Position numbers and translations under genes: made by a program. From Pseudomonas triticicola (GTDB lineage: Bacteria; Pseudomonadota; Gammaproteobacteria; Pseudomonadales; Pseudomonadaceae), in NCBI RefSeq assembly GCF_019145375.1, contig NZ_JAHSTX010000001.1, forward strand, positions 248,001 through 312,000: a stretch of DNA of 64,000 nt, given 5' to 3'. Of the stretch, positions 30,581 through 40,787 are shown one piece after another. The notes below the pieces were generated by a model, which saw only the letters and a list, made by a program, of their open reading frames with translations, searched no databases and was not told the DNA's origin. Position 1 is the stretch's first letter; each line of letters begins with the position of its first letter.

Positions 30581-31123
30581 ATGAGCCTTTCCCTTCGCGA
30601 CCAGTTGCTCAAAGCAGGCCTGGTCAACCAAAAGCAGGCCAAGCAGGTCAGCAAAGACAAGCAGAAGCAACAGCGGCTGGCCCACAAAGGCCAGGCCGAG
30701 CTGGACGATTCGCAGCGGCGCGCCGCCCAGGAAGCCATGGCCGAGAAGGTCAAGCGCGACCAGGAGCTGAACCGTCAGCAGCAGGAGAAGGCCGAGGCCA
30801 AGGCCCGCGCCGCGCAGGTCAAGCAGTTGATCGAAGTCTCGCGTCTGCCCAAGCTGACCACTGAGGACTACTACAACTTCGTCGACGACAAGAAGGTCAA
30901 GCGCATCTCGGTCAACACGCTGATGCGCAACAAGCTCAGCAGCGGTTCGCTGGCGATCGTGCACCACAACGGCGGCTATGAAGTGATTCCCCGTGAAGCG
31001 GCGCTGAAGATCCAGGAGCGCGACCCGCAGCGCATCGTCCAGCTCAACGTGCAGACCGAAGAGGTCAGCGCTGAGGACGATCCGTACGCGGCGTACCAGA
31101 TCCCTGACGATCTGATGTGGTAA
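30581..31123 (+). CDS. DUF2058 protein (YaiL family)
   Basis: Soluble, highly charged protein of 180 residues (PF09831). Starts SLRDQLLKAGLVNQKQAKQ; a long coiled coil rich in Lys/Gln/Glu spans about 20-90; the globular part has PKLTTEDYYNFVDDKKVKRI and ends with an acidic tail. ATG 30581 follows GTAAGCATTG with no strong ribosome site. It is likely co-transcribed with mazG. Function unknown. Confidence 0.82.
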   Translation: MSLSLRDQLLKAGLVNQKQAKQVSKDKQKQQRLAHKGQAELDDSQRRAAQEAMAEKVKRDQELNRQQQEKAEAKARAAQVKQLIEVSRLPKLTTEDYYNFVDDKKVKRISVNTLMRNKLSSGSLAIVHHNGGYEVIPREAALKIQERDPQRIVQLNVQTEEVSAEDDPYAAYQIPDDLMW

Positions 31124-31144
31124 ATCCACGGCTGTAACAACGAC

Positions 31145-31167
31145 GAACCCCGCTCATGGCGGGGTTT
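31145..31167 (+). terminator. Terminator after the DUF2058 gene
   Basis: AACCCCGC-TCAT-GCGGGGTT stem with a T-rich tail, 22 bases after the stop; ends the relA-mazG-DUF2058 segment. Confidence 0.85.
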
Positions 31168-31191
31168 GTCGTTTTCAAATGCTGTGTTGTT

Positions 31192-31380
31192 TCAGGCGGA
31201 CTTCAGTTCTCTTTGCTGTTCCTGCACTTCCAGTTCGGCCTTGTAGTTATGGGCATCTATTTCGTTGTGGAACATGCCGACCAGCAAGTCTTGTTGATGC
31301 ACATCCCAGATACGGATGCCGGCGGCCAAGCCTTCGTGGGACATGTGTGAATCGTCGCGTTCAGTTACTTTTACAGTCAT
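31192..31380 (-). CDS. Small conserved-looking acidic protein
   Basis: Open frame of 62 residues with a Shine-Dalgarno GGAG eight bases before ATG 31380. The composition is protein-like: RIWDVHQQDLLVGMFHNEID, then AHNYKAELEVQEQQREL as an amphipathic helix. No signal peptide or membrane segment. It ends 24 bases from the upstream terminator on the opposite strand. I do not recognise the family. Confidence 0.65.
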   Translation of the reverse strand: MTVKVTERDDSHMSHEGLAAGIRIWDVHQQDLLVGMFHNEIDAHNYKAELEVQEQQRELKSA

Positions 31381-31591
31381 CTGCTAGCTCCAAATCTCAA
31401 GTTACTGCACCAAGGCGTGTGCAGGACTCTGTTATAGGATTTGTTAGTCAGCTAAGTAAACCGCCAATTGGCGCAAGGTGTTGTTGCGGATTTCGCAACA
31501 AAGCTGGAGGCCGCGTAAGCCGCGACATTCGGTCGCAGGGTAGTAAGTTTCATGACAGAAGTTTCATCTCCCGACACCCCGGAAACCAACT

Positions 31592-31678
31592 GTGGGAGCG
31601 AGCCTGCTCGCGAATTCGGTGAGTCAGACGACGATAGGGTGACTGGAGTATCGCCTTCGCGAGCAGGCTCGCTCCCAC
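31592..31678. repeat. REP inverted pair
   Basis: GTGGG ends outermost. It occupies most of the interval 31381-31771, which otherwise holds only the upstream region of the 62-residue gene and the fabB terminator. Confidence 0.9.
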
Positions 31679-31714
31679 AGGGTTTTGCGGTGTACCTGCT
31701 ATTTTCTGCAGGCC

Positions 31715-31747
31715 AAAAAAAACGCCCCGAACCAGTCGGGGCGTTTT
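31715..31747 (-). terminator. Rho-independent terminator of fabA-fabB
   Basis: Read on the minus strand: AAAACGCCCCGA-CTGGT-TCGGGGCGTTTTTTTT. It lies 25 bases past the fabB stop. Confidence 0.9.
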
Positions 31748-31771
31748 CATGTGTGGCTCAGCAGCGGGGAA

Positions 31772-32992
31772 TTACTTGCCTTCCCAGCGCTTCAGCACCA
31801 GCGTGGCGTTGGTGCCGCCAAAGCCGAAGCTGTTGCTCATCACGGTGTTGATGGTGGCGTTCTCGCGGGTCTTGGTCAGCACCGGCAGATCGGCCACTTC
31901 CGGGTCGAGCTCGTCGATGTTGGCGGAGCCGGCGATGAAGTTGCCTTCCATCATCAGCATGCAATAGATCGCTTCGTGCACGCCGGCGGCGCCCAGGGAG
32001 TGACCGGACAGGCTCTTAGTCGAGCTGATCGCTGGAGCCTTGTCGCCGAACACTTCACGCACACCTTTCATTTCCGCGACGTCGCCGACCGGAGTCGAAG
32101 TGCCGTGGGTGTTCAGGTAGTCGATCGGGGTGTCGACGGTGGACAGCGCCTGTTGCATGCAGCGGATCGCGCCTTCGCCGCTCGGGGCAACCATGTCGTA
32201 GCCATCGGACGTTGCGCCGTAGCCAACGATCTCGGCGTAGATCTTCGCGCCACGGGCCAGAGCGTGTTCCAGCTCTTCAACGACAACCATGCCGCCGCCG
32301 CCAGCGATGACGAAACCGTCGCGGTCCTTGTCGTAGGCGCGGGAAGCTTGTTCCGGCGTGTCGTTGCGCTTGCTGGACAGAGCGCCCATCGCGTCGAACA
32401 GGAACGACTGGCTCCAGTGCTCTTCTTCACCGCCACCGGCGAAGACGATGTCCTGCTTGCCCATCTGGATCTGTTCCATGGCGGTACCGATGCAGTGAGC
32501 ACTGGTGGCGCAGGCAGAAGCGATGGAGTAGTTCAGGCCCTTGATCTTGAACGGCGTGGCCAGGCAAGCGGAAACGGTGCTGCTCATGGTCCGCGTGACG
32601 CGGTACGGGCCGACGCGCTTCACGCCTTTCTCACGGAGGATGTCGAGCGCTTCCATCTGGTTCAGCGTGGAGGCACCGCCGGAGCCGGCGATCAGGCCGG
32701 TGCGCGGATTGGACACCTGCTCTTCCGTCAGGCCGGAGTCAGTGATGGCGTCTTTCATGGCCAGGTAGGCGTAAGCCGCTGCATGGCCGACGAAGCGATA
32801 GATCTTGCGATCGATCAGCTCTTCAAGGTTGAGGTCGATGGAGCCGGAAACCTGGCTACGCAGACCCATTTCAGCATATTCCGGGTTGAACCGGATGCCA
32901 GGGCGGCTTGCACGCAGGTTAGCGGAGACGGTCTCTTTGTCATTGCCCAGGCACGAAACGATGCCCAGACCAGTGATAACGACGCGGCGCAT
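31772..32992 (-). CDS. fabB: 3-oxoacyl-ACP synthase I FabB
   Basis: Condensing enzyme of 406 residues that elongates the cis-3-decenoyl-ACP made by FabA and so is needed for unsaturated fatty acids. Catalytic Cys161 in SACATSAH, His in [11 protein letters not shown] (about 297) and His in [12 protein letters not shown] (about 332). The C-terminal [10 protein letters not shown] loop is intact. It starts 11 bases after the fabA stop, forming the fabAB operon. Confidence 0.96.
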   Translation of the reverse strand: MRRVVITGLGIVSCLGNDKETVSANLRASRPGIRFNPEYAEMGLRSQVSGSIDLNLEELIDRKIYRFVGHAAAYAYLAMKDAITDSGLTEEQVSNPRTGLIAGSGGASTLNQMEALDILREKGVKRVGPYRVTRTMSSTVSACLATPFKIKGLNYSIASACATSAHCIGTAMEQIQMGKQDIVFAGGGEEEHWSQSFLFDAMGALSSKRNDTPEQASRAYDKDRDGFVIAGGGGMVVVEELEHALARGAKIYAEIVGYGATSDGYDMVAPSGEGAIRCMQQALSTVDTPIDYLNTHGTSTPVGDVAEMKGVREVFGDKAPAISSTKSLSGHSLGAAGVHEAIYCMLMMEGNFIAGSANIDELDPEVADLPVLTKTRENATINTVMSNSFGFGGTNATLVLKRWEGK

Positions 32993-33003
32993 GCGAATAA
33001 CCC

Positions 33004-33519
33004 TTAGAAGTTGTCAGTGGAGGTGAACACGCCGACGCGCAGGCCTTCGGCGGTGTAGATTTCGCGTCCGTCGACACTGACCGAACCATCGGCGATGGCC
33101 ATGTTCAGCTTGCCCTTGAGGACGCGTTTGATATGAATGTTGTAAGTGACTTTCTTCGCGGTCGGCAGCACCTGACCGAAGAATTTCACTTCGCCCGAAC
33201 CCAGCGCACGGCCGCGGCCCGGCAGGCCTTGCCAGCCCAGGAAGAAACCGACCAGTTGCCACATGGCATCCAGACCCAGGCAGCCCGGCATCACCGGATC
33301 GCCTTCGAAATGGCAGGCGAAGAACCACAGGTCAGGGTTGATATCCAGCTCGGCGACCAATTCACCTTTGCCGTACTTGCCGCCTTCTTCGCTGATATGG
33401 GTGATGCGATCCACCATCAGCATGTTCGGGGCGGGCAGTTGCGCGTTACCTGGGCCGAACAGCTCACCGCGACTGCAGCGCAGCAGGTCTTCCCGAGTAA
33501 AGGCGTTTTGTTTGGTCAT
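33004..33519 (-). CDS. fabA: 3-hydroxydecanoyl-ACP dehydratase/isomerase FabA
   Basis: Hotdog-fold bifunctional enzyme of 171 residues that dehydrates 3-hydroxydecanoyl-ACP and isomerises trans-2 to cis-3. Catalytic His70 ([13 protein letters not shown]) and Asp84 (GLDAMWQL) are both present at the textbook positions. ATG 33519 follows GAGGAGCTCGC. First gene of fabAB; an 18-bp dyad resembling a DesT-type operator lies about 130 bases upstream. Confidence 0.96.
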   Translation of the reverse strand: MTKQNAFTREDLLRCSRGELFGPGNAQLPAPNMLMVDRITHISEEGGKYGKGELVAELDINPDLWFFACHFEGDPVMPGCLGLDAMWQLVGFFLGWQGLPGRGRALGSGEVKFFGQVLPTAKKVTYNIHIKRVLKGKLNMAIADGSVSVDGREIYTAEGLRVGVFTSTDNF

Positions 33520-33650
33520 GCGAGCTCCTCAATAATCCCATGCGGCAGGTGGGGCAGATCTTCCCGACCGTTCAAGGCATTCATGCCTCGAACCGGCAGC
33601 CTACTCATAGACTATTGCGTTGTGGTGAAAGTCACAGCACCAAGGACATG

Positions 33651-33668
33651 AATGTACACTTGTGCACT
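33651..33668. promoter_or_regulatory. Candidate DesT-type dyad upstream of fabA
   Basis: AATGTACACTTGTGCACT is an imperfect palindrome (TGTACA..TGCACT arms). Its reverse complement agrees at about 11 of 18 positions with the P. aeruginosa DesT operator as I remember it. DesT represses fabAB and the desaturase genes in response to acyl-CoA. The spacing is plausible but the match is modest. Confidence 0.4.
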
Positions 33669-33766
33669 GAAATTTTTAATCAAGCCCCTTTTGGGGCTCG
33701 TTCGGGTGCCTAAGACTGCCGCACTTTCGCTTTTCACGCCAGTCGCAGATGGTCGAAAGGCCCACA

Positions 33767-35671
33767 CTACGACACCCAGCGCTGCAAAATCTGCTGCAGG
33801 TCATTGCGTTTGAACGGCTTGGCCAGGTAATCGTTCATCCCCGCTGCCAGACAGGTTTCGCGATCGCCCTGCAAGGCGTTGGCGGTCAGCGCGATGATCG
33901 GCACATCGCGGCGTCCGGGGAGGTCGCGGATCTGCCGCGTGGCCTCGTAGCCGTCGATGATTGGCAGGCGGCAGTCCATCAGAATCACTTCGAATTCGCC
34001 GTCCTCGGCACTGCGTACCGCCTGCGCGCCATCGGTCGCCACGCTGACCGCGAAGCCGAGACTGCGCAACATCGCCTCGATCACGGTCTGGTTGACCGGG
34101 TTGTCTTCGACCAGCAGCACATGGCGTCCTTCGCCCTGACCGATGCCGTTCAACGCACGCGGCGTAGCCAGCGCTGGCATTGCCTGCTTATATAGCGCCA
34201 ACGGAATTTCCAGAGTGAACACCGAACCGCGTCCTTCCTCACTCTGCGCGCGCAGGGTGCCGCCCATGCGTTCGGCCAAAGTCCGCGCGATCGGCAGACC
34301 GAGACCGGTGCCACCATAACGGCGGGAGATCGAGCTGTCGGCTTGCTGGAAGGCATTGAACATCAGCTCCAGACTCTGAGAAGAAATGCCGATGCCGCTG
34401 TCGCGCACCGAGCAGGTGAACCACAGTAGTTCGTGATCCAGCGACTGCCATTGCGCCTCGATGCTGACCCGGCCCTGCTCGGTGAACTTCAAGGCGTTGC
34501 CGACCAGATTGACCAGAATCTGCCGGATCCGTGTCGGATCGCCCTGCACCTGCAAGCCGCGCATATCGTCGGGAATGCGCAGATTCAGCGCCAGGCCTCG
34601 CTGCACCGCGCTGTGCTGGAACGACTGGGCGCAGGCGCCGATCAGCTCGGCGAGGTTAAACGGGATGTGCTCCAGCTCCAGCTCCGAACGTTCGATCCGC
34701 GAGAAGTCGAGAATGTCATTGATGACCTTGAGCAAATGCTCGGTGGACTCCGAAGCGAGCGCGGCGTATTCGACCTGCTCCTCGGTCATCTCGGTGGTTT
34801 CGAGCAATTGCAACATGCCCAGCACACCGTTCATGGGCGTGCGCAGCTCATGGCTCATCATCGCCAGGAAATCCGATTTGGCGTTGTTGGCCTTTTCTGC
34901 TTCCTCGCGGGTCTGGATCAGTTGCGCCATCGCCTGCTGCTGTTCGCGGCTGGCCTGTTCCAGCGCCTGGGCGAGGTTATTGATGTGTTGCGACAGCGCA
35001 CCCAGTTCAGTGTCATCGACAATCGGCAGCGGGGTTTTGTAATCGCCTTCCTGAATCGCCTTGACCGCATCGCCGATGTCGCGGATCGGCTGCGACAGAC
35101 TGCCGGCCAGACGACGGGCGACGACAAAAGTGAAGAGCAGGGCGAACAGCGCGAGAATTCCGGCCTTGAACAGGATCTCCTGCTGGCGCTGACTGAACGC
35201 ATCGTTGGACAGGCCGACGATCACTCGCCCCAGATAATCCTCGCCGGCAGCGCTGTTGCTGACCTTGCCGTCCTGGAAAAAATCATTGTGCAGGGCGATC
35301 CGCTGCAAGCGCACCGGCGCTTGGAACACTTCAACCTGATGCGGGCGGCTGTGGCTATCAGCCGGTTGTTCGACATACACCAGAATCCGGTTGGCGCTGT
35401 CCTGCACTTCGAGAAAACGCACGTTGGGCGTGGCCAGTGTCGCCTTGAGCAGGCTTTCCAGCACTTCGTTGTTGCCGGAGATCACCCCGTATTCCGTGGC
35501 CGGGGCGAGTTGGTTGGCGATCAGTTGGCCGGTGTGGTTCAGCTCCTGGCGCAAATCCTGGATGCGCACGAAGGTAAAGAAGCTGATCAACAGCAACGTC
35601 AGCAACAGCGCCGGCCCGAGGCTGATCAGCTGCGTGCGGGTGTTGATGTCCCAACGGCGACGGAAATTCAT
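33767..35671 (-). CDS. Hybrid sensor histidine kinase, PA1611-like
   Basis: Inner-membrane hybrid kinase of 634 residues. Helices at 16-36 and about 170-190 bracket a periplasmic sensor; HAMP, coiled coil, His274 in MMSHELRTP, ATPase ([26 protein letters not shown]) and one C-terminal receiver with Asp566 in VILMDCRLP. No Hpt domain, so phosphate must pass to a separate Hpt protein. Length and place next to fabAB fit PA1611 of P. aeruginosa, reported to bind RetS and influence the Gac/Rsm pathway. Its ATG overlaps the stop of the binding-protein gene (ATGA). Confidence 0.85.
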   Translation of the reverse strand: MNFRRRWDINTRTQLISLGPALLLTLLLISFFTFVRIQDLRQELNHTGQLIANQLAPATEYGVISGNNEVLESLLKATLATPNVRFLEVQDSANRILVYVEQPADSHSRPHQVEVFQAPVRLQRIALHNDFFQDGKVSNSAAGEDYLGRVIVGLSNDAFSQRQQEILFKAGILALFALLFTFVVARRLAGSLSQPIRDIGDAVKAIQEGDYKTPLPIVDDTELGALSQHINNLAQALEQASREQQQAMAQLIQTREEAEKANNAKSDFLAMMSHELRTPMNGVLGMLQLLETTEMTEEQVEYAALASESTEHLLKVINDILDFSRIERSELELEHIPFNLAELIGACAQSFQHSAVQRGLALNLRIPDDMRGLQVQGDPTRIRQILVNLVGNALKFTEQGRVSIEAQWQSLDHELLWFTCSVRDSGIGISSQSLELMFNAFQQADSSISRRYGGTGLGLPIARTLAERMGGTLRAQSEEGRGSVFTLEIPLALYKQAMPALATPRALNGIGQGEGRHVLLVEDNPVNQTVIEAMLRSLGFAVSVATDGAQAVRSAEDGEFEVILMDCRLPIIDGYEATRQIRDLPGRRDVPIIALTANALQGDRETCLAAGMNDYLAKPFKRNDLQQILQRWVS

Positions 35672-36600
35672 GGGCGGCGCTCTCCTTCGGCCAAGGCACT
35701 GGCGACAGATGCTTCATTCAGCGGTTCGATGCCTAAGGAACGAGCCACCTGCGCATTACTTGAGACTTTGAAACGAGCGGGGTAAAGCGTTCGCGGCCAT
35801 GCGCTGGTGGGCTGATCGAGCAAATGGTCGAGGACCGCCAGCCAGTCGCTCTGGTCGCTGTAGGTACTGGCGAGGCTGCCAGCGCGAACGAATGCAATGT
35901 TGGGGCCGATCAGCGCAACCTGCCGCGAGTAGCTGCTGAGCAGGAGGTTTTTCGCCGTTTGCGAGTTGTACAGATCGGGGTCATCCAGGCCGAGCAAGAC
36001 GTCGCTGCTTTTCAGCACCGCTTGCAGCGGACGGCTGTCGTGGATGTTGTCCCAGCGCTGGCTGACAATCTCCAGGTTCAACGGCCGTGCAGCCGCGCGC
36101 AATTCGTCAATGAGGAATTCGCCGTGCTCATCAAACAGCACGCCGACCCGCCGCGCCTGCGGCAAGATCCGCCGGATCAGTTGCAGTTGCCGGCTCAGCG
36201 GCGGGTCGCTCCAGAGCAGGCTCAGGCGCGCCGGTTGGGCATCGGCGAAACGCTGGCGCGCCTGCAAGCGGCTGATGCGCAACACCAGCGTCGACGGGCC
36301 TTGTGAGTCTTGCAGACGCCAGTCGAGGCTGGGCAGATCGAGCAGGATCAAGCGCAGACTGGCTGGCAGTTTGCCCGGAGCCGGCAAACTGGCCAGCGGC
36401 TGAAACCGCACATTGTCGGTCGGGCGCAGTTCACTCAGCGCTTGCACGAAGGCCTGCACGCCGGGGCTTTCCTCGGCGCCGGTCAACAGAATATCCGCCG
36501 CCTGCACCGCGACGCCGTGCAGCCACGCGGTCATGAACAGGCAGAGCCCGGCCAGCCAGTGGCCCAGGGTGGGCGTCTTCCGTGACGGGCCGGTGCGCAT
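35668..36600 (-). CDS. Periplasmic substrate-binding protein (ABC_sub_bind-like) without a transporter
   Basis: Exported protein of 310 residues: basic N-terminus, hydrophobic stretch about 15-33, cleavage after VQA. The two-lobe fold is suggested by [20 protein letters not shown], then [32 protein letters not shown] and [18 protein letters not shown], resembling PF04392. No permease or ATPase accompanies it. It starts one base after the TonB-receptor stop and overlaps the kinase start by four bases, so it most likely presents a ligand to the kinase instead of to a transporter. Confidence 0.78.
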   Translation of the reverse strand: MRTGPSRKTPTLGHWLAGLCLFMTAWLHGVAVQAADILLTGAEESPGVQAFVQALSELRPTDNVRFQPLASLPAPGKLPASLRLILLDLPSLDWRLQDSQGPSTLVLRISRLQARQRFADAQPARLSLLWSDPPLSRQLQLIRRILPQARRVGVLFDEHGEFLIDELRAAARPLNLEIVSQRWDNIHDSRPLQAVLKSSDVLLGLDDPDLYNSQTAKNLLLSSYSRQVALIGPNIAFVRAGSLASTYSDQSDWLAVLDHLLDQPTSAWPRTLYPARFKVSSNAQVARSLGIEPLNEASVASALAEGERRP

Positions 36601-36601
36601 C

Positions 36602-38725
36602 CTAGAACTCCAGCTCGGCACTGAAATACATCACCCGGCGTTCATCGTAATTATTGTCGACGAAGGTGTTCGGCTGATGGTCGAGGCGCTGTTGCAGCAC
36701 GCCGGCCAATTGCAGCTGAGCTTTGCCAATGGCGATGCGTTTGGCGATGCGCGTGTCGACGCGTTCGAAGCGATAGCCGTTGAGCGCGTTGTCGCCGTAA
36801 TAGAAGAGGGCGCTGTTCCAGCCATGCCCCCAGTTGTGCAACCAACCGGCGGAACCGCTGTTGCGCGAGGTGAACTGTTGGTCCAGCGGATTGCTCGCCT
36901 CGGCGTCGACGAAGGCGTAGGTCAAACGCAAGCGGTCGGCGCTGCTAAGGCGCCAGTCGAGTTGCGTTTCGGTGCCGCGAAAGCGCGAGCTGTTGGCGTT
37001 GCTGGCGATGTACTGGTTGTTGCGCAGCGGTTCGCTGATCATCCCGGTGATTTCGTCGTAGAACAGCTTCACGTCCACGGCCAGCCCGAGCTCGGCGAAG
37101 TAACCGTTGTAGCCCAACTCGCGAGAACGCATGTGTTCCTGATCGAGATCGCCGGGGCCACGGGTCTTGACGAAATAGCGCGCCGACGACTGGCCGTAGG
37201 CCGAGGGTCGCAGGTTGTTGACCTGATAGCTCCAGTTGACGTTGTTCTCGAACATGTCCGGCGAGCGGATCGCCTCTGAGTACACCGCGCGCAGGCCGTG
37301 ACGCGGGTTGATCAGGTAGTTGACCGCGAAGCGCGGGGTCAGCGAACTGCCGATCAGTTGCGTGTCCTCGAACATCGCCCCGCCCTGCACCAGCCAGTGC
37401 TCGGTGGCGCGCCATTCCAGTTGGCCGAAGGCGCGCCAGGTGGTGTCGTCAAGGGTGCCGTTGAAATAGGTCTCGGAATCGGCGCGGTCGTAGCGGTAAT
37501 TCAGGCCGCTGACCAGGCGCAGGCTGTCGGACAGGCTGAGGGTGTCCTGCAGCTCGAGGTCGTAGCGCGATTCGCGGGCGCTCTGGTCGATATCGCCGCA
37601 TAAGGTCTGACTGGCGCCGTTGCGCCATTGCTCGAGCACCTGATTGGCCAGCGCCATTTCCTGCGGCGTGCCGGGTGCCGCGCCGGGGCCGGTGAACTGG
37701 TTGATGTTGCGCGCCAGCCGTTCGGTGTAATTCGGGTTGAGCTGCCACAACTGCGCCAGCTCGGGGCTGAACGACACCTCGGCATCGCAGGCGCGCCAGA
37801 CTTGCTGGCGATCCCAGTGCTGCGCCGAACCTTGCACATAAAGGCTGTGTTCGGGGTTGATATCGAGGTTCCAGCGCACCGAACCGGCGTAATCCTTGGC
37901 CACCACGTCGGAATTGTTCCCGGCGTCGGTAATCCCCGAGAACACCGGGCGGTAGGTATAAGGCCGCTGATTGCTACCGTCCTTGGCGTTGAGCTGCCAG
38001 TCGAGGCTTTGATCTTCATTGAGATCATGGCTGACCGCCAGACTCAGACGATTCAAGCGCCGACTGTCGCGATAATCGGCGCCGTTACGGTCGCTGTCGA
38101 AACCGTCGTCTTCCTGGCCGGACAGCGACAGGCGCAGATCGCCGCCATCCCAACCGGTGCCCTGACTGGCATAAAAGTCGTTGATGCCACGCTGGCCGCG
38201 AGTGATCTTCAAACGCGTGCCATGGCTGTCGGCCGGGTGGCGGGTGATGATGTTGATCACCGCCATCAGCGCGTTGGCACCGTAGCTGACCGTGTTCGGG
38301 CCGCGAAACACCTCGATCCGCTCGATGTCTTCCATCGCTACCGGGATATCGCTCCAGTCCACCGTCGCCAGGCCGGCGCGGTACACCGAGCGGCCATCGA
38401 TCAACACCTGCATGCGCCGTGCTTCGCTGGCGTTGGTGCCGTGGTAATTCACCGCCGGCTGATTGCCGTTGATGCTGCCGACCATCATCCCGGGTACCAG
38501 TCGCAGCAATTCGCTGATGTCGCGGGCACCGCTGGCGCTGATCAGTTCGCTATCGAGAACGGTCATGCTTCCGGGCACTTCCGCCGGCGTCTGCTTCAGT
38601 CGCGTGGCCGTCAGCACCTGCGGCAGCGTCTGGCTGTCGACGAACAGGTCGTCCGCCAGCACTAGCGGGCTGAACAGCAGCGCCAGGAGCAGCGGCGAGC
38701 GCGGGGGAGGAGGGCCAGAAAACAC
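36602..38725 (-). CDS. TonB-dependent outer membrane receptor
   Basis: Outer-membrane receptor of 707 residues with a signal peptide (about 1-24, ending VLA) and terminal Phe. The plug domain runs from about 36 to 170: VLTATRLKQTPAEVPGSMTV, LLRLVPGMMVG, MQVLIDGRSVY, DIERIEVFRGPNTVSYGANA. The barrel follows with alternating aromatic strands. Loops carry Cys pairs (WRACDAE, TLCGDID). Start appears to be GTG at 38725 with a weak ribosome site. It is first in an operon with the binding protein and hybrid kinase, which suggests uptake or sensing of a specific, unidentified ligand. Confidence 0.85.
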   Translation of the reverse strand: MFSGPPPPRSPLLLALLFSPLVLADDLFVDSQTLPQVLTATRLKQTPAEVPGSMTVLDSELISASGARDISELLRLVPGMMVGSINGNQPAVNYHGTNASEARRMQVLIDGRSVYRAGLATVDWSDIPVAMEDIERIEVFRGPNTVSYGANALMAVINIITRHPADSHGTRLKITRGQRGINDFYASQGTGWDGGDLRLSLSGQEDDGFDSDRNGADYRDSRRLNRLSLAVSHDLNEDQSLDWQLNAKDGSNQRPYTYRPVFSGITDAGNNSDVVAKDYAGSVRWNLDINPEHSLYVQGSAQHWDRQQVWRACDAEVSFSPELAQLWQLNPNYTERLARNINQFTGPGAAPGTPQEMALANQVLEQWRNGASQTLCGDIDQSARESRYDLELQDTLSLSDSLRLVSGLNYRYDRADSETYFNGTLDDTTWRAFGQLEWRATEHWLVQGGAMFEDTQLIGSSLTPRFAVNYLINPRHGLRAVYSEAIRSPDMFENNVNWSYQVNNLRPSAYGQSSARYFVKTRGPGDLDQEHMRSRELGYNGYFAELGLAVDVKLFYDEITGMISEPLRNNQYIASNANSSRFRGTETQLDWRLSSADRLRLTYAFVDAEASNPLDQQFTSRNSGSAGWLHNWGHGWNSALFYYGDNALNGYRFERVDTRIAKRIAIGKAQLQLAGVLQQRLDHQPNTFVDNNYDERRVMYFSAELEF

Positions 38726-38922
38726 GACACAGCCTGCAGAGAGAAGAATTGGCGCGCATGTTAACCGAGGGCGGCGACTTTTCCAGTGACGTTGCAGGCA
38801 TTTTCCTAGGTTTTATTGGTCTTCTTCCTACAAATGTCGGTAATTGTTGCTGGGGCTGGCCGCCACCGGGTCGCCCCGTATAATGCCCGGCATCGCCACT
38901 GGTATGGATTAACGGATTGCAT

Positions 38923-39948
38923 ATGACTGAACAGCGCCCGATTGCGGTCCTGGGAGGCGGAAGTTTTGGTACCGCCGTGGCCAATCTGCTGGCCGAGAAC
39001 GGCCATCAAGTCCTTCAGTGGATGCGTGACCCCGAGCAGGCCGAGGCCATCCGGGTCAATCGCGAAAACCCGCGTTATCTCAAAGGCATCAAGATTCTCC
39101 CGGGCGTGACTGCTGTCACCGACCTGCAAACCACTCTCGATGCCTGCGATCTGTGCTTTGTCGCGCTGCCATCCAGCGCCTTGCGCACGGTACTCGCCGC
39201 CCACGCCGAGCGTTTGAGCGGCAAGATGCTGGTCAGCCTGACCAAAGGCATCGAAGCGCAGACCTTCAAGCTGATGAGCCAGATTCTCGAAGAGATCGCC
39301 CCGCAGGCGCGCATCGGCGTGTTGTCCGGGCCGAACCTGGCGCGGGAAATTGCCGAGCACGCACTGACCGCCACGGTGGTCGCCAGTGAAGACGAAGAAC
39401 TGTGCAAAGCGGTGCAAGCCGCCCTGCACGGGCGCACCTTCCGCGTTTACGCCAGCGCCGACCGTTTCGGTGTCGAGCTGGGCGGTGCGTTGAAAAACGT
39501 TTACGCGATCATCGCCGGCATGGCGGTGGCGCTGGAAATGGGTGAGAACACCAAGAGCATGCTGATCACCCGCGCCTTGGCCGAGATGACCCGCTTTGCG
39601 GTGAATCAAGGCGCCAACCCGATGACCTTCCTCGGTCTGGCCGGGGTTGGCGATCTGATCGTCACCTGTTCGTCACCCAAGAGCCGCAACTATCAGGTCG
39701 GCTTCGCCCTCGGTCAGGGTTTGAGCCTCGACGAAGCGGTGTCGCGTCTTGGCGAGGTCGCCGAAGGGGTCAACACCCTCAAGGTGCTCAAGGCCAAGTC
39801 CCAGGAAGTCGGCGTGTACATGCCGCTGGTCGCCGGGCTGCACGCGATCCTGTTCGAAGGACGCACGCTGGAGCAGGTCATCGGTCTACTGATGCGTGCC
39901 GAGCCGAAAACCGACGTCGACTTTATTTCCACCAGCGGTTTCAACTGA
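38923..39948 (+). CDS. gpsA: Glycerol-3-phosphate dehydrogenase [NAD(P)+] GpsA
   Basis: Makes sn-glycerol-3-phosphate from dihydroxyacetone phosphate for phospholipid synthesis; 341 residues. The N-terminal Rossmann motif is [14 protein letters not shown], catalytic Lys is in [12 protein letters not shown], and [19 protein letters not shown] and the substrate-binding NxK region are present. Divergent from the TonB receptor gene. An in-frame TTG two codons upstream is unlikely to be used. Confidence 0.95.
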   Translation: MTEQRPIAVLGGGSFGTAVANLLAENGHQVLQWMRDPEQAEAIRVNRENPRYLKGIKILPGVTAVTDLQTTLDACDLCFVALPSSALRTVLAAHAERLSGKMLVSLTKGIEAQTFKLMSQILEEIAPQARIGVLSGPNLAREIAEHALTATVVASEDEELCKAVQAALHGRTFRVYASADRFGVELGGALKNVYAIIAGMAVALEMGENTKSMLITRALAEMTRFAVNQGANPMTFLGLAGVGDLIVTCSSPKSRNYQVGFALGQGLSLDEAVSRLGEVAEGVNTLKVLKAKSQEVGVYMPLVAGLHAILFEGRTLEQVIGLLMRAEPKTDVDFISTSGFN

Positions 39949-39978
39949 TTCAGCTGTTACACGGACAGGAAGCAAGCC

Positions 39979-40326
39979 ATGAACGATCCGAAAAGCGAAA
40001 CCCAGTACGAATCCATCCTCCTGCGGGTGTTGTGGATGATCGTTTATCTGCTGGTCTGGCAGGTCGCGCAGTTCATCCTCGGTGCTGTGGTCTTGGTGCA
40101 ACTGATTTACCGCCTGATCTACGGCGCACCGAGCGCCAGCCTGATGAATTTTGGCGACAGTCTCAGCCAGTTCCTCGCGCAGATCGGCCGCTTCGGCACG
40201 TTCCACAGTGACCAGAAGCCCTGGCCGTTCGCCGACTGGCCAGCGCCGCGCACCCCGGAAGGGGAAGCGCCGCACACCGTCGCCCCGGCCGCGCATCCGG
40301 TGCGCGATGAGGAGCCCAAGCTATGA
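39979..40326 (+). CDS. DUF4389 membrane protein
   Basis: Protein of 115 residues (PF14333-like). A short polar N-terminus, then hydrophobic segments (about 14-50) ending RLIYGAPSASLMNFG, and a proline/histidine-rich cytoplasmic tail WPFADWPAPRTPEGEAPH. ATG follows CAGGAAGC. Its stop overlaps the sixA start (ATGA). Function unknown; often found beside sixA and gpsA in pseudomonads. Confidence 0.8.
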   Translation: MNDPKSETQYESILLRVLWMIVYLLVWQVAQFILGAVVLVQLIYRLIYGAPSASLMNFGDSLSQFLAQIGRFGTFHSDQKPWPFADWPAPRTPEGEAPHTVAPAAHPVRDEEPKL

Positions 40327-40775
40327 AAATCTGGGTATTGCGTCATGGTGAGGCGGTGCCTCACGGCTCGAAAATCGATTCCGAGCGCGAGCTGACCGAG
40401 CATGGTCGTAACGAAGTCCTGCGCAGCGCGGCGCATTTGGTGGGCCAGCCGCTGACGGCAATTTACGCCAGCCCTTATGTGCGGGCGCAGCAGACCGCGC
40501 AGATCGTGCGCGAGGCGCTGGGGTTCGAGCCGGAGATTCGCACGGTCGAGTGGCTGACGCCGGAGAGCGATCCGGACAAGGTCGCCGAGCAATTGGTGTC
40601 CGTCAGTAATGTTTTGCTGGTCAGCCACAACCCATTGGTGGGCAATCTGCTCAGCTATCTGCAGCATGGCGCCGGGCATCCGTCGGAGAAGGTCAGTACA
40701 GCGGGGCTGGCGGAGCTTGAGCACAGCGAACTGCTGATTGGCTCGATGAAGCTCAATAGCCTCAAGCACCCTTAA
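40323..40775 (+). CDS. sixA: Phosphohistidine phosphatase SixA
   Basis: Histidine-phosphatase superfamily protein of 150 residues. The catalytic RHG triad is in WVLRHGEAV (His8), with a second Arg in SPYVRAQQTA and the second His in LVSHNPLVG. SixA dephosphorylates Hpt domains of hybrid kinases such as ArcB in E. coli, and also EIINtr components in later work. The hybrid kinases in this window could be relevant partners, but this is inference. Confidence 0.9.
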   Translation: MKIWVLRHGEAVPHGSKIDSERELTEHGRNEVLRSAAHLVGQPLTAIYASPYVRAQQTAQIVREALGFEPEIRTVEWLTPESDPDKVAEQLVSVSNVLLVSHNPLVGNLLSYLQHGAGHPSEKVSTAGLAELEHSELLIGSMKLNSLKHP

Positions 40776-40787
40776 CGCCATATCCCT

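Noticed and set aside
31430..31520. Possible small RNA or attachment site in the gap before fabB
   Set aside because: No promoter, terminator or tRNA fragment could be supported, only a REP pair and upstream sequence of the small gene.
33676..33695. GCCCCTTTTGGGGC stem as a terminator of the hybrid kinase gene
   Set aside because: The stem is real but on the minus strand it is followed by GATTAAAAA, not a T run, so I could not assign it a role.
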